DNA of 64,000 bases from Streptomyces sp. ML-6 (GTDB lineage Bacteria > Actinomycetota > Actinomycetes > Streptomycetales > Streptomycetaceae). This document shows, piece by piece, positions 51,866-60,041 of the stretch. The DNA lies in the NCBI RefSeq assembly GCF_030116705.1, contig NZ_JAOTIK010000001.1, forward strand, positions 7,282,501-7,346,500, written 5' to 3'. Every line of letters begins with the position of its first letter. The stretch's first letter is position 1. The notes beneath the pieces were generated by a model, which was not told the origin of the DNA, searched no databases, and was given only the letters and a program-made list of their open reading frames with translations. A program made the position numbers and the translations under genes.

Positions 51866-52249
51866 ATGGCCGCAGCCGAAGAAGACGAGGCCGAACGTCC
51901 CCGGCGCCCCTCCGCCAAGAAGACGGGCAGGAAGGCCGGCGACGGGTCCGACGAGGGCCGGAAGAGCGGGGCCGGACACACCGCCCGCGGCGTTTCCGCA
52001 CCCCAGGCCATGCGACGCGCGGCCGAGCAGTTGCGGGGGCTGCTGGGCCGGGCCCCGGAATCGGTATCGGCGGTCAGACCGACCGACGACGGCTGGCAGG
52101 CGGACGTGGAAGTCCTGGAACTGGAACGCGTTCCCAGCACCACGAGCGTCATGGCGAGCTACCGGGTGCTGTTGGACGAGGAAGGCGAGCTGGTGGCGTA
52201 CGAACGCACCCGTCGTTACACGCGGGGACAGGTGGACCGCAACCGCTGA
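51866..52249 (+). CDS. gvpO: Gas vesicle protein GvpO
   Basis: This 127-aa accessory protein opens the streptomycete gas-vesicle cluster. The charged, Lys/Arg/Glu-rich N-terminus (about 1-45) precedes the GvpO domain: MRRAAEQLRGLLGRAPESVSAV, WQADVEVLELERVPSTTSVMASYRVLLDEEGELVAYERTRRY. CGGAGAG precedes ATG 51866. Upstream (51722-51865) a short A+T-rich patch around 51785-51803 is the only promoter-like sequence. Confidence 0.9.
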   Translation: MAAAEEDEAERPRRPSAKKTGRKAGDGSDEGRKSGAGHTARGVSAPQAMRRAAEQLRGLLGRAPESVSAVRPTDDGWQADVEVLELERVPSTTSVMASYRVLLDEEGELVAYERTRRYTRGQVDRNR

Positions 52250-52330
52250 ACACCGGATGCCGCCGGTACGCGAAGGAAGGACGAGACGGCCGCACCCGGA
52301 TGGGGGCGAGCCGCTGAAGGGAGGCACCCC

Positions 52331-52774
52331 ATGACTGTGGTGCCGCAAGGCGGAGGACCCGTCGCCACGGGGGGAGGAGGCTCCGGCAACCTCTACGACA
52401 TCCTCGATCTGATCCTCGACCGCGGCCTCGTCATCGATGTCTTCGTACGGGTGTCCCTGGTGGGCATCGAGATCCTCAAGATCGACGCCCGCATCGTCGT
52501 GGCCAGTGTGGACACCTACCTGCGCTTCGCGGAGGCCTGCAACCGCCTGGACCTGGAATCGGGGCGCAAGGCGCCCTCCCAGCTGACCGACCTGGTCGGA
52601 GAAGTGACCGAGGGCGGCTCCCACGGCAAGGCGAAGGGCGCCCTGAGCGGAGCGGCCGAAGTTCTGAGCGACGCCCTCAAGGGGGGCGAGGACGACGAGG
52701 AAGAGGCCGAGGAGGTCGAGGAGCGACGGGAGCGGCCGCGGCGTCGGCCTGCCGCCCGGCGCCGGAAGGAGTGA
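52331..52774 (+). CDS. gvpA: Gas vesicle structural protein GvpA
   Basis: This 147-aa protein has the GvpA shell-forming core (about residues 20-78: [56 protein letters not shown]). An acidic then Arg-rich C-terminal tail makes it about twice the length of cyanobacterial GvpA. The tail may act in assembly or regulate packing. AAGGGAGG precedes ATG 52331. Confidence 0.9.
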   Translation: MTVVPQGGGPVATGGGGSGNLYDILDLILDRGLVIDVFVRVSLVGIEILKIDARIVVASVDTYLRFAEACNRLDLESGRKAPSQLTDLVGEVTEGGSHGKAKGALSGAAEVLSDALKGGEDDEEEAEEVEERRERPRRRPAARRRKE

Positions 52775-52777
52775 GCC

Positions 52778-53491
52778 ATGGCCGTGTACGTCTACACCAT
52801 CCTCGCCAGGACGCACCCGCAACGCCTGAACGGCCTGGCAGGAGTGGGGGATCCGCCCACGACGCTGCGCTCCGTGCACGGAGCGGAGCTGTCCGCCGTC
52901 GTCAGCGACGCCCCGGAGGGGCTGCGGCCCAAACGCCGCGACCTCGCCGCCCACCAGGCGGTCCAGGAACACCTGATGGCCGAGGGCACGGTTCTCCCGT
53001 TGCAGTTCGGCTTCACCACGACGGACGAGGACGCGGTGCGAGCGGTGCTGGAGGAACGCGCCGAGCAACTCCTCGAACGCCTCGGGGCACTGGAAGGATG
53101 CGTCGAGTACAACCTGAAGGCCGCCCAGGACGAGGACGCGCTGCTGCGGCGGATCCTCCAGGAGTCCGAGGAGGCGAACAGGCTCAACGAAGAGATCAGG
53201 AGCGGCCGGGGCGGTCCACAACTTCCCCTCGCCCTGGGCGAGTTGGTGGCCGGGGAAGTGCAGGCCAGGCAGAGCCGGACGGCCGATGCGATCGTGGAGG
53301 CCCTGGGCGGCTTCGCGCGGGAGCACCACGTGGCGCAGCCGACGGGCAACGACTTCCTCAACGTGTCCTTCCTGGTGGCCCGGGACGACGAGAAGCCCTT
53401 CCTCGCCGCCGAGCGGGGCCTCGGGGAGGAACTCGGTTCCGACCACGAGCTGCGGCTGCGCGGCCCGCTGGCCCCCTACAGCTTCGTCTAG
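52778..53491 (+). CDS. gvpF: Gas vesicle protein GvpF (GvpL/F family)
   Basis: This 237-aa GvpL/GvpF-family protein starts MAVYVYTILAR and has SAVVSD, AHQAVQEHLMAEGTVLPLQFG, VEYNLKAAQDEDALLRRIL and the closing RLRGPLAPYSFV typical of this family. It helps nucleate vesicle assembly. It begins 3 bases after gvpA, so the two are coupled. Confidence 0.92.
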   Translation: MAVYVYTILARTHPQRLNGLAGVGDPPTTLRSVHGAELSAVVSDAPEGLRPKRRDLAAHQAVQEHLMAEGTVLPLQFGFTTTDEDAVRAVLEERAEQLLERLGALEGCVEYNLKAAQDEDALLRRILQESEEANRLNEEIRSGRGGPQLPLALGELVAGEVQARQSRTADAIVEALGGFAREHHVAQPTGNDFLNVSFLVARDDEKPFLAAERGLGEELGSDHELRLRGPLAPYSFV

Positions 53492-53519
53492 CCGCTCACG
53501 GCTCCGTCCAGGAGGTGCG

Positions 53520-53771
53520 ATGGGACTGTTCACCCAGCTCGTCACCCTTCCGCTGGCGCCCGTGCGCGGAGCGGTATGGGTGATCGAACGCGTCGTCGAG
53601 GCGGCGGAGAACGAGTACTACGACCCCGGGCCGGTCGAGCGGGAACTCGCCGCGCTCGAACGACAGCTCCTGTCGGGAGAGATCGATGAGGAAACCTTCG
53701 ACCGGCGTGAGGACGAACTGCTGGACCGGCTGGACGAGATCAGGGCCCGTACCCGGGGGAACACCGGCTGA
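53520..53771 (+). CDS. gvpG: Gas vesicle protein GvpG
   Basis: This 83-aa GvpG starts MGLFTQLVTLPLAPVRGAVW, followed by VIERVVEAAENEYYDP and the acidic helix ERELAALERQLLSGEIDEETF. AGGAGG lies 6 bases before ATG 53520. In S. coelicolor gvpY and gvpZ follow gvpG; here gvpJ follows directly. Confidence 0.9.
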   Translation: MGLFTQLVTLPLAPVRGAVWVIERVVEAAENEYYDPGPVERELAALERQLLSGEIDEETFDRREDELLDRLDEIRARTRGNTG

Positions 53772-53855
53772 CCGAGGCCCCCGCAGCCCGGCGGGAACGC
53801 GGTCCGGCACGTGCGCCGACGTGCCGGAGAACCAGGGAAGCGAGGTGCGGCGACC

Positions 53856-54281
53856 GTGAGCGAACCCGTCGCCAGGAGGATGGGGGACCTGCCGTCCCGG
53901 ACCGGCCCCTACGGCCAGCAGTCCTCGGCCAACCTCGCCGACATACTGGAACGGGTCCTGGACAAGGGCATCGTCATCGCGGGCGACATACGCATCAACC
54001 TCCTGGACATCGAACTGCTCACCATCAAACTGCGCCTGCTGGTCGCCTCGGTGGACAAGGCCAAGGAGATGGGCATCGACTGGTGGGAGCACGACCCGTC
54101 GCTGTCCTCACGCGCCCACGACGGCTACCGCTCGCTCACCGAGGAGAACCGGCGCCTGCGCGCCGAGATCGAGGCGCTGCGCCGGGACGCAGGGGAACTG
54201 ACGGAGGGGCGCGCGGAGCCCGCCGAGGAGCCCTCCCCCGACGAACAGCCCGACCCGGCCGACGAACGGGACGAGCCATGA
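53856..54281 (+). CDS. gvpJ: Gas vesicle protein GvpJ (GvpA-like)
   Basis: This 141-aa GvpA-like protein has its core at about 25-80 (NLADILERVLDKGIVIAGDI, RINLLDIELLTIKLRLLVAS, VDKAKEMGIDWWE), followed by a coiled, strongly acidic tail. The GIDWWEHDP segment is the usual GvpJ mark. GTG 53856 follows GAGGTG. ATG 53880 would remove only non-conserved residues. Confidence 0.88.
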   Translation: MSEPVARRMGDLPSRTGPYGQQSSANLADILERVLDKGIVIAGDIRINLLDIELLTIKLRLLVASVDKAKEMGIDWWEHDPSLSSRAHDGYRSLTEENRRLRAEIEALRRDAGELTEGRAEPAEEPSPDEQPDPADERDEP

Positions 54282-55084
54282 CCGCCACCGTCAGCTACGC
54301 GTACGCGGTCGCGCGGGACACCCCGGCACTGGAAGAAGCGCTGACGGGCCTCTCCGGGGTGTCCGGGGCGCCGGTCCGCCTGGTGCGCGCAGAATCCTGC
54401 GACGGCCTGGCGGCCGCCGTGAGCCCGGTCTCCGGAAGCGAATTCGGGGAGGACGCCCTGCGCTCGCACCTGGAGGACCTGGACTGGCTGGAAGCCACCG
54501 CCCGCGCCCACCACCGGGTGGTCGAGACGCTCGCGGCACGCACGACCGTCCTGCCGCTCCGGCTGGTGACGGTGTACCTGGACGACGAGCGCGTGCGCTC
54601 CGTGCTGGAGGGCCGGTGCGACGCGTTCGACTCCCGGCTCGACGAACTGGCCTCCCGCGCCGAATGGGGCGTCAAGGTCTTCGTCGACGAACCCGCGGAC
54701 CAGCCCCCCGCCACCCGGCCGCCCGCCGGGGAAGCGAGCCCCGGGCGGGCCTACCTGAACCGCCGCAGGACCCAGCGGGCCGCCCGCGAGAACGCCTACC
54801 GCAGCGCCGGAGAAGCGGCCGAACGCATCGAGTCCGCCGCCCGGCCCTACGCGGTCGGCCGCGTCAGGCATCGCCCGCAGCAGGGCGGCATCGCGCCCCG
54901 GACGGGGGAGAACGTCACCAACGACGCCTACCTGGTCCCGCTGCGGCACACCGAGGAATTCCGGGCCGGCGTCGCACGCGCGGCGGACGGACTCACGGGC
55001 GTGCACATCGAGATCACGGGCCCGTGGGCCCCGTACTCGTTCGCCGCCCCCGACACCCCGGAGGACCGGGAGGAGGCGCCGTGA
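54278..55084 (+). CDS. gvpL: Gas vesicle protein GvpL (GvpL/F family)
   Basis: This 268-aa second GvpL/F-family protein has VSYAYAVARD, LDWLEATARAHHRVVETLAARTTVLPLRLVTVY, EWGVKVFVDEP, AYLNRRR and HIEITGPWAPYSF. A Pro-rich insertion around residue 150 precedes the arginine-rich helix. ATGA and GTGA overlaps join it to gvpJ and gvpS. Confidence 0.9.
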   Translation: MTATVSYAYAVARDTPALEEALTGLSGVSGAPVRLVRAESCDGLAAAVSPVSGSEFGEDALRSHLEDLDWLEATARAHHRVVETLAARTTVLPLRLVTVYLDDERVRSVLEGRCDAFDSRLDELASRAEWGVKVFVDEPADQPPATRPPAGEASPGRAYLNRRRTQRAARENAYRSAGEAAERIESAARPYAVGRVRHRPQQGGIAPRTGENVTNDAYLVPLRHTEEFRAGVARAADGLTGVHIEITGPWAPYSFAAPDTPEDREEAP

Positions 55085-55326
55085 GGCCCGTGGGCGGTCC
55101 GTCGGACCCCGCCGGTCGGGAGCCGCTTCCCGAGGAGCCGCTTCCCGACCGGCAGGTGGCGCTCATCGACCTGCTGGACCGGCTGCTCGCCGGAGGCGCC
55201 GTCCTCACCGGGGACATCGTGCTGTCGATCGCCGACATCGACCTCGTACGCATATCCCTGCGCACCCTGATGGTTTCCATCAGCGAGCAGAACCCCGCCC
55301 CGTGGAACACCCGACCGCACCCGTAG
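55081..55326 (+). CDS. gvpS: Gas vesicle protein GvpS (short GvpA-like)
   Basis: This 81-aa protein is essentially a GvpA-like core: VALIDLLDRLLAGGAVLTGD, IVLSIADIDLVRISLRTLMV. A Pro-rich N-terminus precedes it. The gene order gvpL-gvpS-gvpK supports the name. The start is GTG 55081 within the gvpL stop. Confidence 0.87.
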   Translation: MRPVGGPSDPAGREPLPEEPLPDRQVALIDLLDRLLAGGAVLTGDIVLSIADIDLVRISLRTLMVSISEQNPAPWNTRPHP

Positions 55327-55335
55327 GAGGCGACG

Positions 55336-55731
55336 ATGACCGGCGAGGAGCACCGGCCCCGCAGCCGCCTCGACGAGATCACCGAAGCCGTCGACCGCGC
55401 ACTCCGGTCCCTGCCCGCCCCGGAGGAGGACGCGCCGAACGGCCCCCGGCCCCCGGCCCGCAGGGTGAACGCGGACCCCGACACGGTGGAACGCGACCTC
55501 ATCAAACTCGTCCTCACCATTGTCGAGTTGCTGCGACAGCTCATGGAACGACAGGCCCTGCGAAGGGTCGAGGCGGGGGACCTCACGGAGGAACAGGAGG
55601 AACGGCTGGGGATGACACTGATGATCCTGCACGACCGCATGAACGAACTCTGTGCCCGGTACGACCTCTCGATGAGCGACCTCAACCTGGACCTCGGCCC
55701 GCTCGGCACCCTGCTGCCTCCCCCCGAATGA
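55336..55731 (+). CDS. gvpK: Gas vesicle protein GvpK
   Basis: This 131-aa GvpK has RVNADPDTVERDLIKLVLTIVELLRQLMERQALRRVE and RLGMTLMILHDRMNELCARYDL, closing LNLDLGPLGTLL. It is last in the plus-strand gvp operon, 9 bases after gvpS, with GGAGG before ATG 55336. It is an accessory protein for vesicle assembly. Confidence 0.93.
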   Translation: MTGEEHRPRSRLDEITEAVDRALRSLPAPEEDAPNGPRPPARRVNADPDTVERDLIKLVLTIVELLRQLMERQALRRVEAGDLTEEQEERLGMTLMILHDRMNELCARYDLSMSDLNLDLGPLGTLLPPPE

Positions 55732-55806
55732 GCCCGCCCGGTGCCCCGCCGCGGTCCCGGGCGCTCCCCGCCAGGCCGTGGCCGGACGGAACCGGCGGTC
55801 GCCGGA

Positions 55807-56763
55807 TCAGCGACCGTCCCGGCCCGCGCCGGGCAACCGCACCTGCACGATGCCCTCCTGGTCCACCCGGACGTGGAAGGCCGGCTGCGGCGCGGTGGCC
55901 GGACCGCGCACGTTGAGGCCGTCCGCCAGCCGGAAGACGCTGCCGTGCCAGGGGCACTCCACACACCCGTCGATGATCCTGCCCTCGGACAGGGGGCCCG
56001 AGAAGTGACTGCACCGCTCCGCGAGGACGTGCACCCGCCCCTCCCGCTCCCGGAACACCAGAAGGGGCACCTCTCCCAGCTCCCGGCGGACCGCCACACC
56101 GATGGGAAAGTCCTCCGCGGCGCCCACCGGATGCCACCCCTCCTCCAGCAGGTGCGCGACCGGCTCGGCCTTGTCGGAGCCGGCCGCCTGCCGGTAGGCG
56201 AGGTGCCCGCCCAGCAGCCCGCCGACGCCGACGGCACACAACCCCGCGAAACCGAGCGCCCTCGCCAGGGCCGGCCGGCCTCCCCGGCCGCGGTGCGCCC
56301 ACGAACCGGCGTACAACGCGAGGGCGGTGGTGACGGACGCCGCGTGGACCAATCCGGTGCGCATCTGCTCCGGGTGCTGCTCGGCCCAGTCCACCCAGCC
56401 GGCCAGCGCCGCGGGCGCCGCCCCGAGGACCCCCACGCCCACCAGCACCCGCGCCCCGCGACGGCCCCCGGGAACGAAGTCCAGCACCGCAGCCGACAAC
56501 CACGCGCCGATGGGGATCTGCACGAGGGCGGGGTGCAGCGGATGACCGATCGGCAGACCGTGCAGGACATCGCGGGAGCGGCCCAGGGGCAGCCCGCGCA
56601 CCACCCGCCGCAGCGGGAAGGACACCGCATCGAGCTTCTCCGCACGGCCCAGCGCGTCGAGACACCGCAGGAGAAGCCGCTCGGTGCGGGCGGCGCCGCC
56701 CCTCACCGTGCCGCCGCACGGACCGGGACCGAGGAATTCCGTACTCTTCGTTGAAGGCCGCAT
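55807..56763 (-). CDS. Rieske-domain membrane protein (DUF2231 plus Rieske)
   Basis: The protein has an N-terminal DUF2231-type four-helix membrane region (GHPLHPALVQIPIGAWLSAAVLDF, ARVLVGVGVLGAAPAALAGW and two more helices). The C-terminal Rieske domain has its [2Fe-2S] ligands in CSHFSGPL and CVECPWHGSVF. It should transfer electrons at the inner membrane face; the partner is unknown. The start is uncertain: ATG 56763 is used here, GTG 56706 lies nearer the conserved region, and neither has a good ribosome-binding site. It separates gvpK from the gvpZ/gvpY-like genes and faces gvpK. Confidence 0.78.
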   Translation of the reverse strand: MRPSTKSTEFLGPGPCGGTVRGGAARTERLLLRCLDALGRAEKLDAVSFPLRRVVRGLPLGRSRDVLHGLPIGHPLHPALVQIPIGAWLSAAVLDFVPGGRRGARVLVGVGVLGAAPAALAGWVDWAEQHPEQMRTGLVHAASVTTALALYAGSWAHRGRGGRPALARALGFAGLCAVGVGGLLGGHLAYRQAAGSDKAEPVAHLLEEGWHPVGAAEDFPIGVAVRRELGEVPLLVFREREGRVHVLAERCSHFSGPLSEGRIIDGCVECPWHGSVFRLADGLNVRGPATAPQPAFHVRVDQEGIVQVRLPGAGRDGR

Positions 56764-56883
56764 GGCAGGCGTTTGCCATGTGCGTACCCTCCCCAAACGT
56801 CCGGATCCGCCGAGCCACTCCGGTGGTTGCGGGACAGCGGAGTCATGCGGGGGAGCCGGGGGTGTCCCGGCCGGACCGCCGCC

Positions 56884-57849
56884 TCACTTCTCCTCTTCCT
56901 CCGCTTCCTCGGAGTCGTCCTCCTCCCATTCCTCGTCCTCCTCCGGCTCCTCCTCTTCCTCTTCGCCTTCCTCGTCCTCCTCGTCCGGTTCCCCGGCCTC
57001 CTCGTCCTCCGGGGCTTCCTCGGCGTCCTGGGCCTCCTCCTCCTCCTCGACGGCCTCTTCGTGGGTCCGTACGACCTCGCCGTCCCGGATCTCGCCCCGC
57101 CAGCCCTCGGGCTCCTTGTCGGTGAGGCTGACGTAGCGCTGGAAGTGCTTGAAGTCCAGTCGCAGCCGTCGGCCCTGCGCGCGCCAGAGGTTTCCCGTCT
57201 TCTCGAACAGCCCGGACGCGTAGTACTCCACGACCAGCACGATGCGGGTCAGATTGGGGGCCAGTTCGTGGAAGCTCACGACGCCCCGCGTCGAAGCCTT
57301 GCTTCCCTCGGAATTCCAGACGATGCGTTCGTCGGGCACCTGTTCCCGGACGGTCGCCTTCCAGCCCCGGGTCGAGGGGCCCACCTTGACCTTCCAGTCA
57401 CTCGTCGTCTCGTCGGACGCCGAGACGCTGCGCACGCCCTTGGTGAATTCGCTGAACTTCTCGTACTGCGTCCAGTGGTCGTAGGCCGTGCGCAGGGGAA
57501 CCCCCACGTCGATCACTTCGATCATGTTGGTGACCTTCCGGTCACCCGGCCCGCTTCCTCCCTTGCCGCGGGAGGAGCCCTTCACCTTGTCCAGGATCTT
57601 GTCCTTGACGCCCTTCACCGTGCCGGACAACACCGCCTTGACGGGGGAATCACCGCCGAGGAGGCCCGCTCCCACCCGGGAGAGCGCTCCGCCGTTGGCT
57701 GCGACATCGGTCAACTGGTCCGTCATGTCGAACACCTTGTCGCTCGCCCGCTCCGCCAGATTTCCGACCCGAGCCGTCAGGTAGTCCGTCAGCTCGTCAC
57801 GGAGCCGGTCGAGCCCCGATTCCGAGGTCTCCTGCTGCCGTTGTGTCAT
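56884..57849 (-). CDS. gvpZ: SRPBCC-domain gas-vesicle-associated protein, GvpZ-like
   Basis: This 321-aa protein has an N-terminal helical part (about 10-90: LRDELTDYLTARVGNLAERA), an SRPBCC/polyketide-cyclase fold (about 105-255: MIEVIDVGVPLRTAYDHWTQ, YEKFSEFTKGVRSVS, WNSEGSKASTRGVVSFHEL) and an extreme Glu/Asp tail (about 265-321). It matches the cyclase/dehydrase-like protein that sits between gvpG and gvpJ in S. coelicolor (gvpZ, from memory). Here it is on the opposite strand, beyond gvpK. It lies 6 bases downstream of the gvpY-like gene. The acidic tail may mediate vesicle clustering or binding of basic partners. Confidence 0.8.
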   Translation of the reverse strand: MTQRQQETSESGLDRLRDELTDYLTARVGNLAERASDKVFDMTDQLTDVAANGGALSRVGAGLLGGDSPVKAVLSGTVKGVKDKILDKVKGSSRGKGGSGPGDRKVTNMIEVIDVGVPLRTAYDHWTQYEKFSEFTKGVRSVSASDETTSDWKVKVGPSTRGWKATVREQVPDERIVWNSEGSKASTRGVVSFHELAPNLTRIVLVVEYYASGLFEKTGNLWRAQGRRLRLDFKHFQRYVSLTDKEPEGWRGEIRDGEVVRTHEEAVEEEEEAQDAEEAPEDEEAGEPDEEDEEGEEEEEEPEEDEEWEEDDSEEAEEEEK

Positions 57850-57855
57850 GACTGG

Positions 57856-58494
57856 TCACCTTCGGTGCTCGGCGCGGGACGATGCCTTCTTCCCGGTGGA
57901 ACCGGTGGAAGCGGCCTTCTTCCGCGGGGTGGTCTTCCCGGCGGCTTTCCCCTTCGCCGGGGGTTTCCCGGAAGGCGCTGTTTTCTTGGCCGTTCCCCGC
58001 TTGCGCTCGCCCGGCTTCCTGTCGTCCTCTCCCCCCGCGCGAGCGGAGGAGGACTTCTTCGCAGCGCGGCTCCTGCCCTGCCCCGCGGCACTGCGGCTGC
58101 GCGACTTCTTCCCCTCTTCCTCCTCCGGTTCCTCTTCCTCCTCCGACGCGTATTCCTCTTCGTCCGCCCCCTCGTCGCCGGCGCTCTCCAGCCGGAGGGT
58201 TCGTTCCCGGACGGAATCGGCGAGTGCGGAGAGCCGGCGGTCGGCGGCCGCGGAGACGGCGTTGCGGCCGGCCGTCATCAGTTCTCCGCGCAGTTGGCCG
58301 CCCAAATCCGCGACCTGCGGAATCTCCCCGAGCTTTTTCGCGCCCTGGGTCACCAGGCTCCGTGGATCGATCCCGAGCCGACGGCCGGCCAGGTAGGACG
58401 CCGCTGTGAGGGCGAGGCGCCCTTTCCTGGTGCGTCCCAGGACGTAACCGCCCGCCACCGCTGCGGCGAGCAACAGTTTGTTTCCTTCGGTCAT
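57856..58494 (-). CDS. gvpY: GvpY-like gas-vesicle-associated protein
   Basis: This 212-aa protein begins MTEGNKLLLAAAVAGGYVLGRTRKGRLAL, a glycine-zipper-like hydrophobic start. A helical section follows (about 40-105), then an acidic block (EEEYASEEEEEPEEEEG) and a Lys/Arg/Ala-rich tail resembling histone H1-like tails. It matches the gvpY position partner of gvpZ in other streptomycetes, hence the name with moderate confidence. The oppositely charged tails of this protein and GvpZ could interact. GAGGG precedes ATG 58494 loosely. Confidence 0.7.
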   Translation of the reverse strand: MTEGNKLLLAAAVAGGYVLGRTRKGRLALTAASYLAGRRLGIDPRSLVTQGAKKLGEIPQVADLGGQLRGELMTAGRNAVSAAADRRLSALADSVRERTLRLESAGDEGADEEEYASEEEEEPEEEEGKKSRSRSAAGQGRSRAAKKSSSARAGGEDDRKPGERKRGTAKKTAPSGKPPAKGKAAGKTTPRKKAASTGSTGKKASSRAEHRR

Positions 58495-58501
58495 GGGTGA
58501 T

Positions 58502-58699
58502 TCACCCTCTCGTGGGCGTCGAGCAGGAATCGCACCGCGACGATCGCTTTCTCGCCGCGGACGTCGCCGCACGGTCCGCCGCGCACTTTCCGGGGCTCCT
58601 GCCGGTTACCTCGTACAGCACGAAGCGGGCTCGTTCCCCGAAGCGGCGAACGGCCCGCCTTCCCGGAACCGTGCGGGCCTCGTCAGTCGGTTCTTCCAC
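58502..58699 (-). CDS. Possible small ORF upstream of gvpY-like gene
   Basis: A 65-codon frame starts at GTG 58699 and stops 7 bases before the gvpY-like ATG. Third positions are mostly G/C, and the product is basic with three cysteines near the C-terminus (KCAADRAATSAARK, RCDSC). No family is recognised and the ribosome-binding site is poor. It may be a leader peptide, a real small gene or chance. Apart from this frame, 58495-58742 shows nothing. Confidence 0.25.
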   Translation of the reverse strand: MEEPTDEARTVPGRRAVRRFGERARFVLYEVTGRSPGKCAADRAATSAARKRSSRCDSCSTPTRG

Positions 58700-58742
58700 C
58701 CCGCCGACCGTCTCCGGTCGCGTGACGGAAGGGCGGCCGTGC

Positions 58743-58922
58743 TCAGAGTGCGGGCGGTGGCTGCGGCGGAGTGCGGTCGCGACCGCCGCTCATCTTCTTC
58801 TTCGCCTCGCCCTTGGCCTGCTCGATCCTGCCCTCGGCTTCCTTGCGCCGGTTGCCCGTCAACTTGCCCATGGCTTCTTTCGCCTTGCCCTTGATCTTGT
58901 CCTTACCGCTTCCGTGAGTCAT
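58743..58922 (-). CDS. CsbD family stress protein
   Basis: This 59-aa CsbD-like protein has KDKIKGKAKEAMGKLTGNRR and EGRIEQAKGEAKKK, the usual Lys/Ala/Glu helical pattern of these general-stress proteins, with a Pro-rich end. GGAGGAG lies 5 bases before ATG 58922. CsbD genes are typically under stress sigma factors (SigB type). The A+T-rich patch at 58955-58975 upstream is a promoter candidate, but I could not assign clear boxes. Confidence 0.88.
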   Translation of the reverse strand: MTHGSGKDKIKGKAKEAMGKLTGNRRKEAEGRIEQAKGEAKKKMSGGRDRTPPQPPPAL

Positions 58923-59213
58923 TGCGACTCCTCCGATGGGGGGGTTTCGCTCTCCCTATCAAAACTAGTTCTTTCCGGGGGCATTGGCGCGGTGTGATGA
59001 GGGGCACCGGTACCGGGGGACCGCAGGGCGGAGCGGCCACCCCCGCGAGGGCGTCGCCGGCTTCCGTCACCACGCGGTCGGCCCAACGATTCCCCTTGCG
59101 CCGGGCCCGATTTCCTGTGGCGGGGCACGGACATCGCGCGTGCAATGGGTAAGGAGTTCTCCCTTCCGTCGACGCGGCCGCATTCCGTGCCGCGGTCAAT
59201 CCCAGGAGCTGCC

Positions 59214-59540
59214 ATGCCGGCCGGATCGAGCAAGAAGCGTGAGCGCCAGTACGAGCACGTCAAGGAGAGCGCCGAAAAGCGCGGGGCATCGAAGGAGCGG
59301 GCGAAAGAACTCGCCGCGCGCGTGGTGAACAAGGAACGTGCCAGGTCGGGCGAGTCCCGCACGTCGAGCAGGACCTCCACCCGTGACGCGAAGTCCGCCT
59401 CCCAACGCGGTGGGGAACGTTCCCACAGCGGATCCCAGGGGCCCACGCGCGACCAGTTGTACGAGGAGGCGAAGAAGAAGCACATCGAAGGCCGTTCATC
59501 CATGAACAAGCAACAACTGCGCGACGCCCTCGGCCGCTGA
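59214..59540 (+). CDS. Small charged protein (plasmid-stabilisation-like)
   Basis: This 108-aa highly charged protein starts MPAGSSKKRERQYEHVKESA and has KRGASKERAKELAARVVNKERA, a Ser/Arg-rich middle and a C-terminal SSMNKQQLRDALGR that resembles a short Rho-N/SAP-like helix pair. Proteins of this kind are often labelled plasmid stabilisation proteins without proof. AGGAG lies 6 bases before ATG 59214. It could bind nucleic acid. The 58923-59213 gap before it holds only the CsbD promoter region. Confidence 0.75.
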   Translation: MPAGSSKKRERQYEHVKESAEKRGASKERAKELAARVVNKERARSGESRTSSRTSTRDAKSASQRGGERSHSGSQGPTRDQLYEEAKKKHIEGRSSMNKQQLRDALGR

Positions 59541-59709
59541 ATCGCCACTGAATCGAGGACCCGGGAACCCGCCCCGAGCCCTTCGCCGGGCCGTGGAGGC
59601 CGCCGGTGGGACCGGCGAGCGGTGCCAGGGGAGGAGACGGCCTCGCCGGCCCACGGGGAAACCGGGGTGCCGGCTTCGTCGTCCCGGTGCGGATCAGTGG
59701 TGTCCCGGC

Positions 59710-59886
59710 TCAGATCAGCGGTACCACGATGGCGACCGCCAGCACGATGATCACGACAATGGTGATCCATATCCATGGGGACCGGTGCCTGCGGGACAGG
59801 TCCTCCGGCCCGCCCCCACGGGGCCGGTCCTCGGGGAGTTCGGCGTTCTCGGGCCGGTCACGGCGGTAGAACTCGGAGTCGGACAT
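59710..59886 (-). CDS. Small single-pass membrane protein
   Basis: This 58-aa protein has a charged N-terminal 38 residues (MSDSEFYRRDRPENAEL, DLSRRHRSPW) and a single C-terminal helix WIWITIVVIIVLAVAIVVPLI, giving a tail-anchored topology. GAGGAGG precedes ATG 59886 by 8 bases. Function unknown. It is surrounded by other small stress-type genes. 59541-59709 holds no gene. Confidence 0.7.
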   Translation of the reverse strand: MSDSEFYRRDRPENAELPEDRPRGGGPEDLSRRHRSPWIWITIVVIIVLAVAIVVPLI

Positions 59887-60041
59887 GGACAAGCCCTCCT
59901 CTCGTTCCGGCGCCTGTCGGGGCGCCCATGTTCTCCATACTCCCACTTCCGCCCCCGCCGCGAAGCGGCTGTTGCCCCCCTCGCATCCTGCCGGCCCGGG
60001 CAAGGCCCCTCGAAGGCCCCTCGTGGGTGTTCCTGCTGCGG

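Noticed and set aside
49103..53545. A 1480-codon open frame on the minus strand across the amidotransferase, ligase and gvp genes
   Set aside because: It is antisense to six well-supported genes, its product is Arg/Pro/Gly-rich with no domain, and it has no ribosome-binding site. It is an artefact of extreme G+C.
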